A stretch of 64,000 bases of DNA, taken from NCBI GenBank assembly GCA_963783175.1, contig CAWANG010000052.1:1-64000 (forward strand), given 5' to 3'. The notes below the pieces were generated by a model. The model made no database searches and was not told where the DNA came from. It saw only the letters and a list, made by a program, of their open reading frames with translations. Shown here piece after piece: positions 26,796 through 36,004 of this stretch (positions are counted from its first letter, which is position 1; each line of letters opens with the position of its first letter). The position numbers were made by a program, and so were the translations under genes. This stretch comes from Roseiarcus sp963783175. GTDB taxonomy: Bacteria > Pseudomonadota > Alphaproteobacteria > Rhizobiales > Beijerinckiaceae.

Positions 26796-27985
26796 CAGGC
26801 CGCGGCCTCCATCTCGCGATCAGCGGCGGCCACGGGCAGCTCCCCTGAGACGAGACGAGGAAGGAGAAGATCGCGCGACGCAGCCAATGCGACCTGCTGC
26901 CGCTCCAAGGCGCGTGCCAACTGAAGCCAGGCCATCGCCTGATCATCGAACTTCGACATAAGGTCCGCAGGAGGGCACAGCACGGGCAGGCCGTGTATGT
27001 GGTTGCGGTTCAGGGTGGGTACCGCAACCCCGCCACCGCGCGCCTTCAGATTGAGATGGCGAAGCAAAAACAGCGCATACGCGGGTGAGGCGCATCGGAA
27101 CTCGGAAACGTAAAGGGTGGTGTTCAGCGGCCAAAAATCCTCAAACACCAGCAGGACTGAACCGAGCGTGCCTGACCTGCCGGTGGTGACCCCTGGCCCA
27201 TTCACCTTCGCCTCTATGTGCGTCCCGTGAGGTCCGGTAGAAGCGATGACAGGATAGGGTCCCGGTGTCCGCGCCGTAGTCGGAAGATCGAACCCTCTAT
27301 GCAGAACAAGCATCACTTCTAACGGGACCTTTCGCCAACCCAATGGCAGTTCCCTTGCCGGTTCCGCTGCTTCCTGCCCATGGCCGGGAAAGCGAAGTTG
27401 GACGAACCATTCCTCGAACAGTCGCCGCGCCATCTCCTCCAGCAGCGCAATCCGCCGCCGGTTCACTTCGATCAGGTCGTCGTAGGCGCCGAGGATGGAG
27501 GCGATGCGCCGCTGTGTGGCGAAGGGTGCGACCGTCAGTCGCTGGGACAGCATTTTCTCAATGCTGAGGTTGTCCTGTGTCGCGCCGAGGGAGATATCTG
27601 CAAATCGCCGTTTCGCATGGTCCAAGGCATACTTTAGGAACACAGCATCCGCGAGGCCTGGTGTCGGCGTGAAGCCGACGATGCTGTCCGGAAAACAAGC
27701 GGGTATTCCGAGGATGGCCGTGTCGCAAATATTGGCGGCAATTGTGATGCAGAGTGTTCCGGCAGGCCACATACGCGACTGTGCAAGCCCCGCCTCGCTG
27801 TAGGTTTGCGTGTAGTTGAAAAGCCTGAGGCCAGCAGCCTTGATGTCCCCCGTCTGAACGAACGGATATGGCCCACCATAGAGGGAAGGGTCATTCCGCG
27901 GTCTGTGTCGCGACCGCCCGCGCTCTACCGTCCCAAGTTCGTTAAGGCGCAGAAGCTGCCACCTGTTGGGCACCTCGTCAGGCAT
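26795..27985 (-). CDS. hsdS: Type I restriction-modification specificity subunit (HsdS)
   Basis: The 396-residue protein shows the HsdS two-domain layout. A first target-recognition domain (residues about 5-170, with GPYPFVQTGDIKAAGL) is followed by a conserved helical spacer (QRRIASILGAYDDLIEVN, then ALLEEMARRLFEEWFV). A second recognition domain (PYPVIASTGPHG) and a C-terminal spacer helix (ALERQQVALAASRDLLLPRL) complete it. It determines the DNA target of the methylase and nuclease. ATG 27985 overlaps the end of hsdM by 8 bases. The frame is intact although both partner genes are damaged. Confidence 0.88.
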   Translation of the reverse strand: MPDEVPNRWQLLRLNELGTVERGRSRHRPRNDPSLYGGPYPFVQTGDIKAAGLRLFNYTQTYSEAGLAQSRMWPAGTLCITIAANICDTAILGIPACFPDSIVGFTPTPGLADAVFLKYALDHAKRRFADISLGATQDNLSIEKMLSQRLTVAPFATQRRIASILGAYDDLIEVNRRRIALLEEMARRLFEEWFVQLRFPGHGQEAAEPARELPLGWRKVPLEVMLVLHRGFDLPTTARTPGPYPVIASTGPHGTHIEAKVNGPGVTTGRSGTLGSVLLVFEDFWPLNTTLYVSEFRCASPAYALFLLRHLNLKARGGGVAVPTLNRNHIHGLPVLCPPADLMSKFDDQAMAWLQLARALERQQVALAASRDLLLPRLVSGELPVAAADREMEAAA

Positions 27986-29466
27986 TGAGCAGCTCCGCCA
28001 CGTTCTGGGCGATTTGCGCCTGAAGCTGCGCGGCCTCGGCATTCAGCTCTTCAAGTTCCTCCTGCAACGCCCCCAGTCTCGCGCGGAACTCCTCGTCCTC
28101 CTGCTTCTGCCCCGGCGCCACGCCGACATAGCGACCGGGGTTTAGGCTCCAGTCCTGGTCGGCGATTTGCTTCCGCGTCGCCACGCGGCAGAGGCCTGGC
28201 ACGTCGCTATATCGCCCCTCGGGGAACGCCTCGGCCATCCGCGCCGCGCTTCCCGCCTCGTTCTCAACCGCCTGACTCCTCCAGAGACGGGCGATGTTGG
28301 CTAGGAATTCGATCTGGTCGGGGTCGAAGACGCGATGCGCCCGCGTCACCTGCCGGAAAAGGTGTCGGGCGTCCACGAACAGAACGTGGTCGCCGCGAGG
28401 CCCTTTTGCCTTGCCCTTGTCGAGGAACCAGAGGGTCACTGGCAGTATGACCGTGAAGAACATGTTTGGGCCAACTGCGACTATGCAGTCCACAGCGCCA
28501 CTCTCGATCAGCCTCCGCCGCAACTCCCGCTCGCTGCCGCCCGCGTCGCTGGCGCTGTTGGCCATGACGAAGCCCGCCCGGCCGGTGGGCTTCAGCGCCG
28601 CGGTGAACAGGCCGATCCAGAGGTAGTTGGCGTTGTTGACGGTTGGAAGGCCGAAGGGGAAGCGCGCATCCACCTGCCCCGCCTCGTTCACCAGCTTCGC
28701 CCGGTCCACCTCCGGTTGGTTGAAGGGTGGATTGGCCATAACATAGTCGAAACGACCGACCAGCTTGTGCGGATCGTCATAGTAGGTGTTCGCCTCTCGG
28801 ATGTCGCCCGAAAGTCCGTGAACCGCGAGGTTTAACCTGCAGAGCCGGAGCGTGTCCGTCATCTTCTCGACGCCGAAGATGCTGATCTCTCGCTCCGGTG
28901 TCTTGTGGTGGCGGCGGACGAACTCGGCAGATTGGACGAACATTCCGCCGGAGCCGCAAGCGGGGTCGAAGATGGCGCCGTGGTAAGGCTCGATCACCTC
29001 CACGATCAGCTTCACGATGGAGGCGGGCGTGAAGTACTCGCCGCCCTTCTGCATGAGGTTGGCTGCGAACTGCCCCATGAAGTACTCGAAGATCAGCCCG
29101 TAGGCGTCGCCCTCAATCTTGAGCGGCGCGAGCAGTCGCAGCAGCTCCCGCAACGTGGCGTTGGGCAATCCGGCGTAGCCCTGCGGGAGAACGCCAGCCA
29201 GATCTGGGTTTGCCTCCGCGATGGCCTTCATGGCGGCGTTCAGCTCGGCCCCGAGGTCCGTTGTGCCGGGAAGCGAGAGCAGGCGCGAGAAGCGGGCGTT
29301 GTCAGGCAGGAAGATGGCCCCGCGGGCCTGGTAGTCGGCGGGCTGAGCCTTGAGCCGGCCGGTGAACTTTGGCGCCAGCTCGGCGTGGACCGTCTCGAAC
29401 TTGGCCTCCATCTGGCGCAGCGCGATCAGCGCGAGGACGGGTTGGGCTGGCCTGCTGCCGGTTCCG
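27978..29466 (-). pseudogene. hsdM: Type I restriction-modification methylase (HsdM), 5' end lost to an IS
   Basis: About 490 residues of an N6-adenine methyltransferase are present on the minus strand: the GGEYFTPASIVKLIVEVI region, SAM motif I (DPACGSGGMF), catalytic motif NPPF, and a coiled-coil C-terminus (EFRARLGALQEELEELNAEA). The first about 45 residues, with the authentic start, are missing. At about 29466 the gene runs into the end of an IS3 element, and the 5' part is not found on the other side of the insertion. An in-frame ATG inside the IS could give a product with a foreign N-terminus, but no native promoter remains. HsdS and HsdR follow with overlapping frames. Confidence 0.85.
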
Positions 29467-30587
29467 TGGACACCGAGATAGGGTGTTTGAGGAAGCCGGA
29501 GGCAAGCGATGCAGAGGCGCAAGTTCAGTCGAGAGTTCAAGATCGAGGCCGTCCGCCTGGTGCGCGAACGAGGCGTGAGCGTGGCGCAGGCGTCTCGGGA
29601 CATTGACGTCCACGAGAACGTTCTTCGCAAGTGGGTGAGAGAGTTGGGTGCGGATCCGAAGCAGGCCTTCCCGGGGCACGGTCAGATGAAGCCCGAGCAA
29701 CTGGAGATCGACCGGCTCAGGCGCGAGGTCGCAAAGCTCAAGGCGGAGCGCGACATCCTAAAAAAGGCCGCAGCCTACTTCGCGAGGGAGTCGACATGAA
29801 GTTCGGCTTCATTGCGAAGCACCGTTCCGTCTGGCCGGTGGCATGGCTTTGCGAAGCGCTCGGCGTATCGAGGTCTGGCTTCCATGCTTGGCTGAAACGC
29901 GGCCTCTGCGCGCGCTCGCGAGAGGACGAAGCGGTCATGCCGGCGGTAAGGGCGAGCTTCGTGGCAAGCGCACGCACCTATGGCGCACGTCGGGTCTGGC
30001 GCGACGTGCTGGAAGCCGGCTTTTCGTGCGGTCTGCACAAGATCGAACGCCTGATGCGCGCTCAGGCGTTGCGGGCGCGGCCGCGCAGGCGCGCTTTGCC
30101 AAAGGACGATGGCGAACGTTCGGCTTCGGCGATCGCGCCGAATGTGCTCGATCGCCAGTTTACGGCGTACCAGCCCAACCGTAAATGGATCGCCGACTTC
30201 ACCTATGTCTGGACAGCCGAGGGCTGGCTCTACGTCGCCGCCGTAATCGACCTGTTTTCGCGCCGCGTCGTCGGCTGGTCGATGAAAGCCGAGATGAATG
30301 CGCAACTCGTCACGGATGCGCCGATGATGGCGATCTGGCGGCGCGGTCGCCCGGATGCGCTGTTGCATCACTCTGACCGGGGCAGCCAATATACGAGCGA
30401 GCAGTTCCAGCGGCTGATGGCCGACAATGGCGTTGATTGCTCGATGAGCCGTTCGGGAAACGTCTGGGACAACGCCGCCATGGAAAGCTTCTTCTCGTCG
30501 CTGAAAACCGAGCGGATTGGCAGCAAGTTATACCGGACGCGGGACGCCGCCAGGGCCGACGTGTTCGACTACATCGAGAGGTTCTAC
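29467..30587 (+). mobile_element. IS3-family insertion sequence, 3' end interrupted by IS481
   Basis: The left end begins with TGGACACCGAGATAGG, a typical IS3 terminus, inserted into hsdM. OrfA and OrfB follow on the plus strand. The matching right terminus is absent, because an IS481-type element starts at about 30588 inside the last codons of OrfB. Confidence 0.75.
29509..29799 (+). CDS. IS3-family OrfA (helix-turn-helix subunit)
   Basis: The 96-residue protein starts with RKFSREFKIEAVRLVRERG and a helix-turn-helix (SVAQASRDIDVHENVLRKWV). It ends with a leucine-zipper-like helix (RLRREVAKLKAERDILKKAA). This is the standard OrfA, which is normally joined to OrfB by programmed -1 frameshifting. 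The stop overlaps the OrfB ATG (ATGA), and an A-rich stretch (AAAAAAG at about 29760) precedes it, suitable for slippage. Confidence 0.9.
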   Translation: MQRRKFSREFKIEAVRLVRERGVSVAQASRDIDVHENVLRKWVRELGADPKQAFPGHGQMKPEQLEIDRLRREVAKLKAERDILKKAAAYFAREST

Positions 30588-30599
30588 TGCAGTAGTTAA
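29796..30599 (+). pseudogene. IS3-family OrfB transposase, C-terminus cut by IS481 insertion
   Basis: The integrase-type catalytic domain is present with the DDE triad: WIADFTYV (first Asp), HHSDRGSQYTS (second Asp) and NAAMESFFSSLK (Glu). The protein then stops after YIERFY, where the family normally continues for about 20 residues (arginine-rich, STIGYLSP-like). The break coincides with the left end of the IS481 element, so the last codons come from that element. Catalysis might survive but activity is doubtful. Confidence 0.85.
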
Positions 30600-30614
30600 G
30601 ACTTAATCTGACAG
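30588..30614 (+). repeat. Left terminal inverted repeat of the IS481-type element
   Basis: It starts TGCAGTAG and ends AATCTGACAG. It aligns with the reverse complement of 31785-31811 at 20 of 27 positions. Confidence 0.7.
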
Positions 30615-30708
30615 TTGGTGTCATAGCTGAGGCGGAAGCCGAGGCCGGGCGCGGAGCTGGTCGGGGGTTGCGCAGCGCCCGGCCTCGGCGTTTCGAGAGG
30701 ACACCGAG

Positions 30709-31743
30709 ATGACCAAGGAACAGAAGATCATCCGCGCCAAGGTTGGGCTGCTGGAGCTGGCCAAGCAGCTCGGCAATGTCAGCCAGGCCTGCAAGATGAT
30801 GGGCTATAGCCGCGACAGCTTTTACCGTTTCAAGGAGCTTTATGACGCCGGAGGAGAATTGGCGCTGCAGGAACTGACGCGGCGAAAGCCGATCCTGAAG
30901 AACCGCACCCCGCCCGAGGTCGAGGCGATCATCGTTGAGCTTTCGCTGGACCAGCCGGCTTACGGCCAAATCCGCATCGCCAACGAGCTTCGCAAGCTCG
31001 GCCATTCGATCTCGCCAGCCGGCGTCCGCGGCGTCTGGCAACGCCGCGATCTTGAGACGATGAAGAAACGGCTCAAGGCGCTCGAAGCCAAGGTCGCCCA
31101 GGAAGGCCTGGTTCTGACCGAAAGCCAGCTGGCCGCGCTGGAGAAGGCCAAGAGCGAAAAGGAGGCGCATGGCGAGTTCGAGAGCGAATGTCCGGGCTAT
31201 TGCGGGGCCCAGGACACCTTCTACGTCGGCAACATGAAGGGGGTCGGGCGCATCTACCAGCAGACGTTCATCGACACCTATGCCAAGGTCGCCTTCGCCA
31301 AGCTCTACGACCGCAAGACGCCGATCACCGCCGCCGATCTCATTAACGATCGCGTCGTGCCGTTCTATGACGCCCATGAGGTGAAGCTCTGCCGCGTGCT
31401 GACCGATCGCGGCACGGAATATTGCGGCAACCCAGAGCATCACGAATACGAGCTCTACCTGGCGCTCGAGGACATCGATCACTCGCGCACCAAGACAAAG
31501 AGCCCGCAAACGAACGGAATCGTCGAGCGGTTCCACAAGACCGTGCTCGACGAGTTCTACCGCGTCGCCTTCCGCAAGAAAATCTACGGCTCGATCAGCG
31601 AGCTGCAGAGCGATCTCGATGATTGGGTCAAGAGCTATAATGAGGAAAGGCCGCACCAGGGACGATGGTGCTTCGGCAAAACGCCGATCCAAACGTTCCT
31701 TGACGCAACGCCGCTGGCGAAGGAGAAAATGATCGCCGCCTGA
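30709..31743 (+). CDS. IS481-family transposase
   Basis: The 344-residue protein has an N-terminal helix-turn-helix (NVSQACKMMGYSRDSFYRFK) and a second one (YGQIRIANELRKLGHSIS). The integrase core has catalytic Asp in IDTYAKVAFAKLYD and in VLTDRGTEYCG, and Glu in NGIVERFHKTVLDEFY. It ends with EERPHQGRWCFGKTP. A GAGGA site precedes the ATG. The frame is intact, so the element may be mobile. Confidence 0.9.
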   Translation: MTKEQKIIRAKVGLLELAKQLGNVSQACKMMGYSRDSFYRFKELYDAGGELALQELTRRKPILKNRTPPEVEAIIVELSLDQPAYGQIRIANELRKLGHSISPAGVRGVWQRRDLETMKKRLKALEAKVAQEGLVLTESQLAALEKAKSEKEAHGEFESECPGYCGAQDTFYVGNMKGVGRIYQQTFIDTYAKVAFAKLYDRKTPITAADLINDRVVPFYDAHEVKLCRVLTDRGTEYCGNPEHHEYELYLALEDIDHSRTKTKSPQTNGIVERFHKTVLDEFYRVAFRKKIYGSISELQSDLDDWVKSYNEERPHQGRWCFGKTPIQTFLDATPLAKEKMIAA

Positions 31744-31784
31744 GCAAAACATACAGGCGGACCCGAACAGACTCCGGACGCTGA

Positions 31785-31811
31785 CCGTCAGATCAAGTGC
31801 CAGCTACTACA
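31785..31811 (-). repeat. Right terminal inverted repeat of the IS481-type element
   Basis: Read on the minus strand, it starts TGTAGTAG and ends ATCTGACGG. It matches the left terminus at 20 of 27 positions and supplies the last codons and the stop of the truncated integrase. Confidence 0.7.
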
Positions 31812-33430
31812 GCTTTCTGGCCCGCGAGCGTGACCCCTCCATAGAACGTGCGACCATGGCCGCAGATGGCGTCAAGCACGCTGTCCTCAATCCCGGCCTC
31901 TCTCCCCCTCGTCTTGAACGTGTGTCGAAAGCCATGGTTCGGTGACACGCCCTTGGCTATGACAACCTTTCGCGCTGACTCTCGCAATCTGTTCTTTCCC
32001 GCCCGCCACTTGCCGCGCATCTCCTCGCCCTTCGCGACATTGAGGAACAGGTATCCGTCCTTTGCGCAGTCAACGAATTGCCAGAAGCCAAGCTCCTCAA
32101 GGTGAGCATGGAGGACGACCTCGCGTCGCTCCTTGTCCTTAACGGTTCCAGCCTCAGGAGTGATGGTGATGACGAGCGCCCCTAGAGCATCGTCCTTGCG
32201 AACGTCTTGCTTGCGTAGCTGCACGATCTCCCCGACTCTCGCACCCGTATAGGCGCAGAGCCATGGAGCCCAGCGCTTCATTGCCGCTGTCTTCGCATGC
32301 TCTGTCTTCCCGCCCACGTAGCGGCTCGCTTGCATGAGGAGCGCATTGGCCTCCTCTGCGGCGAAGCCCCTGTCCCTCATCCTTGGCCGCTTCGATCCCG
32401 CAACCTTCACCCCCTCGGCGGGGTTTTCGGGTAGCTTCCTGTTCGCGACGCCCCAGCCGAACACAACCTTGAGGCCAACAATGTCACTCGCCTTGACTGT
32501 CCTCGGGCTCACTCCCTCTCCAATCCGCCAGTCCTTGAAGCGAATGATGTCCTCAGTTGTGATCCTCGCCGCGTCGTCATGCTTGAGGAAGCCCTTCAGC
32601 TTCCGCGCCGTGTTGCGGTAGCTCTCATAGGTGCTTCGCGACAGTCCCGCAGATGCCTCGCGCCACCATGCCTCAACGAGCCCCATAAGCGAGACGCGCA
32701 CCTTGGGGGAGGGGGTGGAGGGCCACCGCTCCTCGCTCTTCGGCCTATCGAACTCCGCAGGGAACCGCTCGGCCATCGGGTCTGGCCGATAGTCGCCCTC
32801 CGCGTTGCGCTTCCGAAGATCAAACCCTTGGCGCAGCGCCTTCGCGACCTCAGCGTGCAACATCTCGCGGCTGGCGTCGTCAATGAGGCCGATCCCCTTG
32901 GACAGCAACAAGCGATCCGTCAACGGCCCGAGCTTGTCCTCGTCAATACTCCGCGCCAGTGCGGCCCAAGCCTCGGGCTCTGCGTCCGTTGTGTCGCGGG
33001 CGGGCCTCCAGGTCCATTGTGTCGCCGCTTCGCCGGGCTCCACTTTGCCGACAGGGACCCGCTCCAGGGCCGTTGTCGTTTCGCTGCGGGGATTGGCAGT
33101 CCACGCCTCATAGGCGCGTCCCGCCAGCGCGACGCATTGCATATGCGTGAGGATCACAGGCGCGGTTTGGCGCAGCGCCTTCCAATGCAACTCGGCTTGA
33201 CGCGCTGCCTCCGCTTGCCGAAGCTTCACCTCAGCGGGATCGGACGAGCGGAGGGAGAATTTGACTGTTGAAGAGCGCTCTGTGACGGGGATGCTCACCG
33301 TCTCACCGCCGACTTGGAACTCCAAGCTTCGACCTATGGCATGCGGCCTCACGTCAGCCGGAATGCGTTGCTGAAAGTACCCGTTGCGAGAGTCCTTGCG
33401 CCTCATCGGCCGAACCAGTCGAAAGAGCAT
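31793..33430 (-). pseudogene. Tyrosine-type site-specific integrase of the tRNA-Leu island, 3' truncated
   Basis: This 545-residue phage-type integrase has a DUF6538-like N-terminal arm (RRKDSRNGYFQQRIP), a SAM-like core-binding domain (about residues 250-340) and a C-terminal catalytic domain. The catalytic Arg is in YTGARVGEIVQL, the His-x2-Arg is in NHGFRHTFK, and the likely nucleophilic Tyr is in FYGGVTL. Just after that Tyr the sequence enters the IS481 end, so the last native residues are replaced by VVAGT. It lies 88 bases downstream of the 3' end of tRNA-Leu and is transcribed away from it, the usual arrangement for an integrase that uses the tRNA 3' end as attachment site. Confidence 0.85.
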
Positions 33431-33518
33431 TGTGCCCCACCGTTGTATACCACCTCGGCGAGGCCTAACACCCTACAATCGCTTAACCTTTTGGGGATGC
33501 TTCAGAGTTGCTGAAGGA

Positions 33519-33603
33519 TGGTGCCCAGGAAAGGACTCGAACCTTCACGGCTTGCACCGCTGGTACCTGAAACCAGTGCGTCTACCAATTCCGCCACCTG
33601 GGC
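33519..33603 (-). tRNA. tRNA-Leu (CAG anticodon)
   Basis: On the minus strand the 85-nt sequence folds as a class II tRNA. The acceptor GCCCAGG pairs with CCTGGGC, the encoded 3' end is ACCA, the D-loop is AATTGGTAGAC, and the T arm is GGTTCGAGTCC. The anticodon stem CTGGT/ACCAG encloses TTCAGGT, giving anticodon CAG. A long variable arm (GGTGCAAGCCG) is typical of tRNA-Leu. The integrase gene directly downstream indicates that its 3' end served as an integration site. Confidence 0.95.
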
Positions 33604-33752
33604 ACGGGCAGGTGTCTTAAGAGGGCGGGCGGGTCGATGTCAACGGCGCGCCGCGCCCCGAGCTCATTGGCATGACAACCGGCGTCGCGCGGCGCTAAAA
33701 TCGGCGGAAATCAGCGCTAAGGTGCCCGACAGCGCCGGCGAAGGAGTTCCAG

Positions 33753-34985
33753 ATGATCAGCGCCGCGCGCCTTTCCCTGCATGTGCCGGAGCCGACAGTG
33801 CGCCCCGGCGGCAGGCCCGATTTCAGCCATGTCGCCATTCCCGAGGCCGGTGAGGTTCCCCGCCCGCCGATCGACGTCAGCCCCTCCGACATCCGCGACT
33901 TCGCCTACACGATGATCCGCGTGCTCGATGACAAAGGCGACGCAGTGGGCGAGTGGGCGGGGGCGCTGACGCCCGACAATCTGCGCAAGGGCCTGCGCGA
34001 CATGATGCTGACCCGCGCCTTCGACGCGCGCATGCTTCTCTCGCAGCGCCAGGGCAAGACGTCGTTCTACATCCAGTGTCTCGGCGAGGAAGCGATCGCG
34101 ACCGCCCATCGCCAGGCTCTGTCGCAGGGCGACATGTGCTTTCCGACCTATCGCCAGCAGGGACTCCTCATCGCCTACGGCTGGCCGATCGTCGACATGA
34201 TGTGCCAGATCTTCGCCAACGAACAGGATCGTCTCAAAGGGCGGCAACTGCCCGGGCTCTATTCGGCCAAGGAGGCTGGATTCTTCACCGTCTCCGGCAA
34301 CCTCGGCACCCAATATCCGCATGCGGTCGGCTGGGCTATGGCCTCGGCGATCTCCGGCGACACGCGCATCGCCTCAGGCTGGATCGGCGAAGGCGCGACG
34401 GCGGAGAGCGACTTCCATTCGGCGCTGGTGTTCGCCTCCGTCTACCGACCGCCGGTCATCCTGAACGTCGTCAACAATCAATGGGCGATCTCGTCCTATC
34501 AGGGCATCGCCGGCGGCGAGAGCGCCAAATTCGCCGCCCGCGCGCACGGCTTCGGCATTCCCTCGCTGCGCGTCGACGGCAACGACTACCTCGCGGTCCA
34601 TGCGGCCTCGCTGTGGGCGGTCGAGCGGGCGCGCGCCAATCTCGGCCCGACCCTCATCGAATGGGTGACCTACCGCGCCGGCGCGCATTCGACGTCGGAC
34701 GATCCGTCGAAATACCGCCCCAAGGACGAATGGGCGGCGTGGCCGCTGGGCGATCCGATCGAGCGGCTGAAGGTCCACCTCATCCGGATCGGCGTCTGGA
34801 GCGACGAGCGCCACAAGCAGATGCAGGCCGAGGTCGAGGCGGAAGTGCTGGAGGCCGCTAAGGAAGCCGAAGGTCACGGCATGCTTCATGACGGACCGAA
34901 GCCGAGCGCGGCGACGATGTTCGAGCAGGTCTACAAGGACATGCCGCGCCATTTGCGCGAGCAGCGCCAGCAGCTGGGAGTCTAG
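33753..34985 (+). CDS. bkdA1: Branched-chain 2-oxoacid dehydrogenase E1 alpha subunit
   Basis: The 410-residue protein catalyses, with the beta subunit, thiamine-diphosphate-dependent decarboxylation of 2-oxoisovalerate and related acids from Val, Leu and Ile breakdown. It has the BCKDH-type N-terminal extension, QGKTSFYIQCLGEEA near residue 105, the cofactor-binding region SGWIGEGATAESDFH near residues 208-222 followed by NVVNNQWAIS, and the phosphorylation-loop-like YRAGAHSTSDDPSKYR near residue 308. It starts with a GAAGGAG site and is the first gene of bkdA1-bkdA2-bkdB-lpd. A pyruvate dehydrogenase is less likely because of the long BCKDH-style N-terminus. Confidence 0.92.
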   Translation: MISAARLSLHVPEPTVRPGGRPDFSHVAIPEAGEVPRPPIDVSPSDIRDFAYTMIRVLDDKGDAVGEWAGALTPDNLRKGLRDMMLTRAFDARMLLSQRQGKTSFYIQCLGEEAIATAHRQALSQGDMCFPTYRQQGLLIAYGWPIVDMMCQIFANEQDRLKGRQLPGLYSAKEAGFFTVSGNLGTQYPHAVGWAMASAISGDTRIASGWIGEGATAESDFHSALVFASVYRPPVILNVVNNQWAISSYQGIAGGESAKFAARAHGFGIPSLRVDGNDYLAVHAASLWAVERARANLGPTLIEWVTYRAGAHSTSDDPSKYRPKDEWAAWPLGDPIERLKVHLIRIGVWSDERHKQMQAEVEAEVLEAAKEAEGHGMLHDGPKPSAATMFEQVYKDMPRHLREQRQQLGV

Positions 34986-34989
34986 CGCC

Positions 34990-36003
34990 ATGGCGCGAAT
35001 GTCGATGGTCGAGGCGATCCGCGACGCCATGGATTGCAAGATGGCCGAGGATGAGCGCGTGGTCGTATTCGGTGAGGACGCCGGGTATTTCGGCGGCGTG
35101 TTTCGGTGCACCGACGGACTGCAGCGCAAATATGGTAAGTCGCGATGCTTCGACGCTCCGATCAACGAATCCGGGATCGTCGGCGTGGCGATCGGCATGG
35201 GCGGCTACGGGCTTCGGCCGGTCGCCGAAATCCAGTTCGCCGACTATGTCTATCCCGGCTACGACCAGATCGTGTCCGAGGCGGCGCGGCTCCGCTACCG
35301 GTCAGGCGGCGAGTTCTTCGCTCCGATCGTGATTCGCATGCCGTGCGGCGGCGGCATCTATGGCGGGCAGACCCACAGCCAGAGCCCGGAGGCGCTGTTC
35401 ACCCACGTCAGCGGCCTCAAGACCGTCATCCCGTCGAACCCTTACGACGCCAAGGGCCTGCTTATCGCGTCGATCGAGGACGATGATCCGGTTATCTTTC
35501 TGGAGCCGAAACGGCTCTACAATGGTCCGTTCTCGGGCCATCCCGACCAGCCCACCGTCCCTTGGGCGAAGCATCCGCTGAGCGAAGTGCCGGCGGGGCG
35601 CTATGTCGTGCCGCTCGGCAAGGCGGCGGTGCGGCGCGAGGGAAAGGGGGTCACTGTTCTCTGCTACGGCACGATGACCCATGTCGCCGAGGCGGCGGCC
35701 GAGGAGACCGGGGTCGACGCGGAAATCATCGATCTGCGTTCGCTCCTTCCGCTCGACATCGACGCGATCCAGTCGTCGGTCGAGAAGACCGGCCGGTGCC
35801 TCATCGTGCATGAGGCGACGCTGACCTCCGGCTTCGGGGCCGAGCTCGCCGCGCAAGTGACGGAGCGTTGCTTCTATTCGCTCGAGGCGCCGGTCGAGCG
35901 CATCGCCGGCTGGGACACCCCCTACCCGCACTCGGAGGAGTGGGATTATTTCCCCGGTCCGGCCCGCGTCGGCCGCGCGCTCATCAAAGCGATGGAGACT
36001 TGA
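34990..36003 (+). CDS. bkdA2: Branched-chain 2-oxoacid dehydrogenase E1 beta subunit
   Basis: The 337-residue transketolase-like subunit starts at the ATG 4 bases after the E1 alpha stop; an upstream in-frame ATG lies within bkdA1. It has the conserved VFGEDAGYFGGVFR near residue 20, the INESGIVGVAIGMGGYG motif, the HSQSPEALFTHVSGLK motif and the C-terminal domain (PYPHSEEWDYFPG). It forms the alpha2beta2 heterotetramer with bkdA1 in the cytoplasm. Confidence 0.92.
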   Translation: MARMSMVEAIRDAMDCKMAEDERVVVFGEDAGYFGGVFRCTDGLQRKYGKSRCFDAPINESGIVGVAIGMGGYGLRPVAEIQFADYVYPGYDQIVSEAARLRYRSGGEFFAPIVIRMPCGGGIYGGQTHSQSPEALFTHVSGLKTVIPSNPYDAKGLLIASIEDDDPVIFLEPKRLYNGPFSGHPDQPTVPWAKHPLSEVPAGRYVVPLGKAAVRREGKGVTVLCYGTMTHVAEAAAEETGVDAEIIDLRSLLPLDIDAIQSSVEKTGRCLIVHEATLTSGFGAELAAQVTERCFYSLEAPVERIAGWDTPYPHSEEWDYFPGPARVGRALIKAMET

Positions 36004-36004
36004 G

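Larger units (their letters stand above)
30588..31811 (+). mobile_element. IS481-type insertion sequence nested between IS3 and the integrase
   Basis: This 1.22-kb element is bounded by imperfect inverted repeats (20 of 27 positions identical) at 30588-30614 and 31785-31811, and it contains one intact integrase-type transposase. It interrupts the IS3 OrfB on the left and the tyrosine-integrase gene on the right. No matching target duplication is visible, as expected if a deletion followed or accompanied insertion. Confidence 0.75.
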
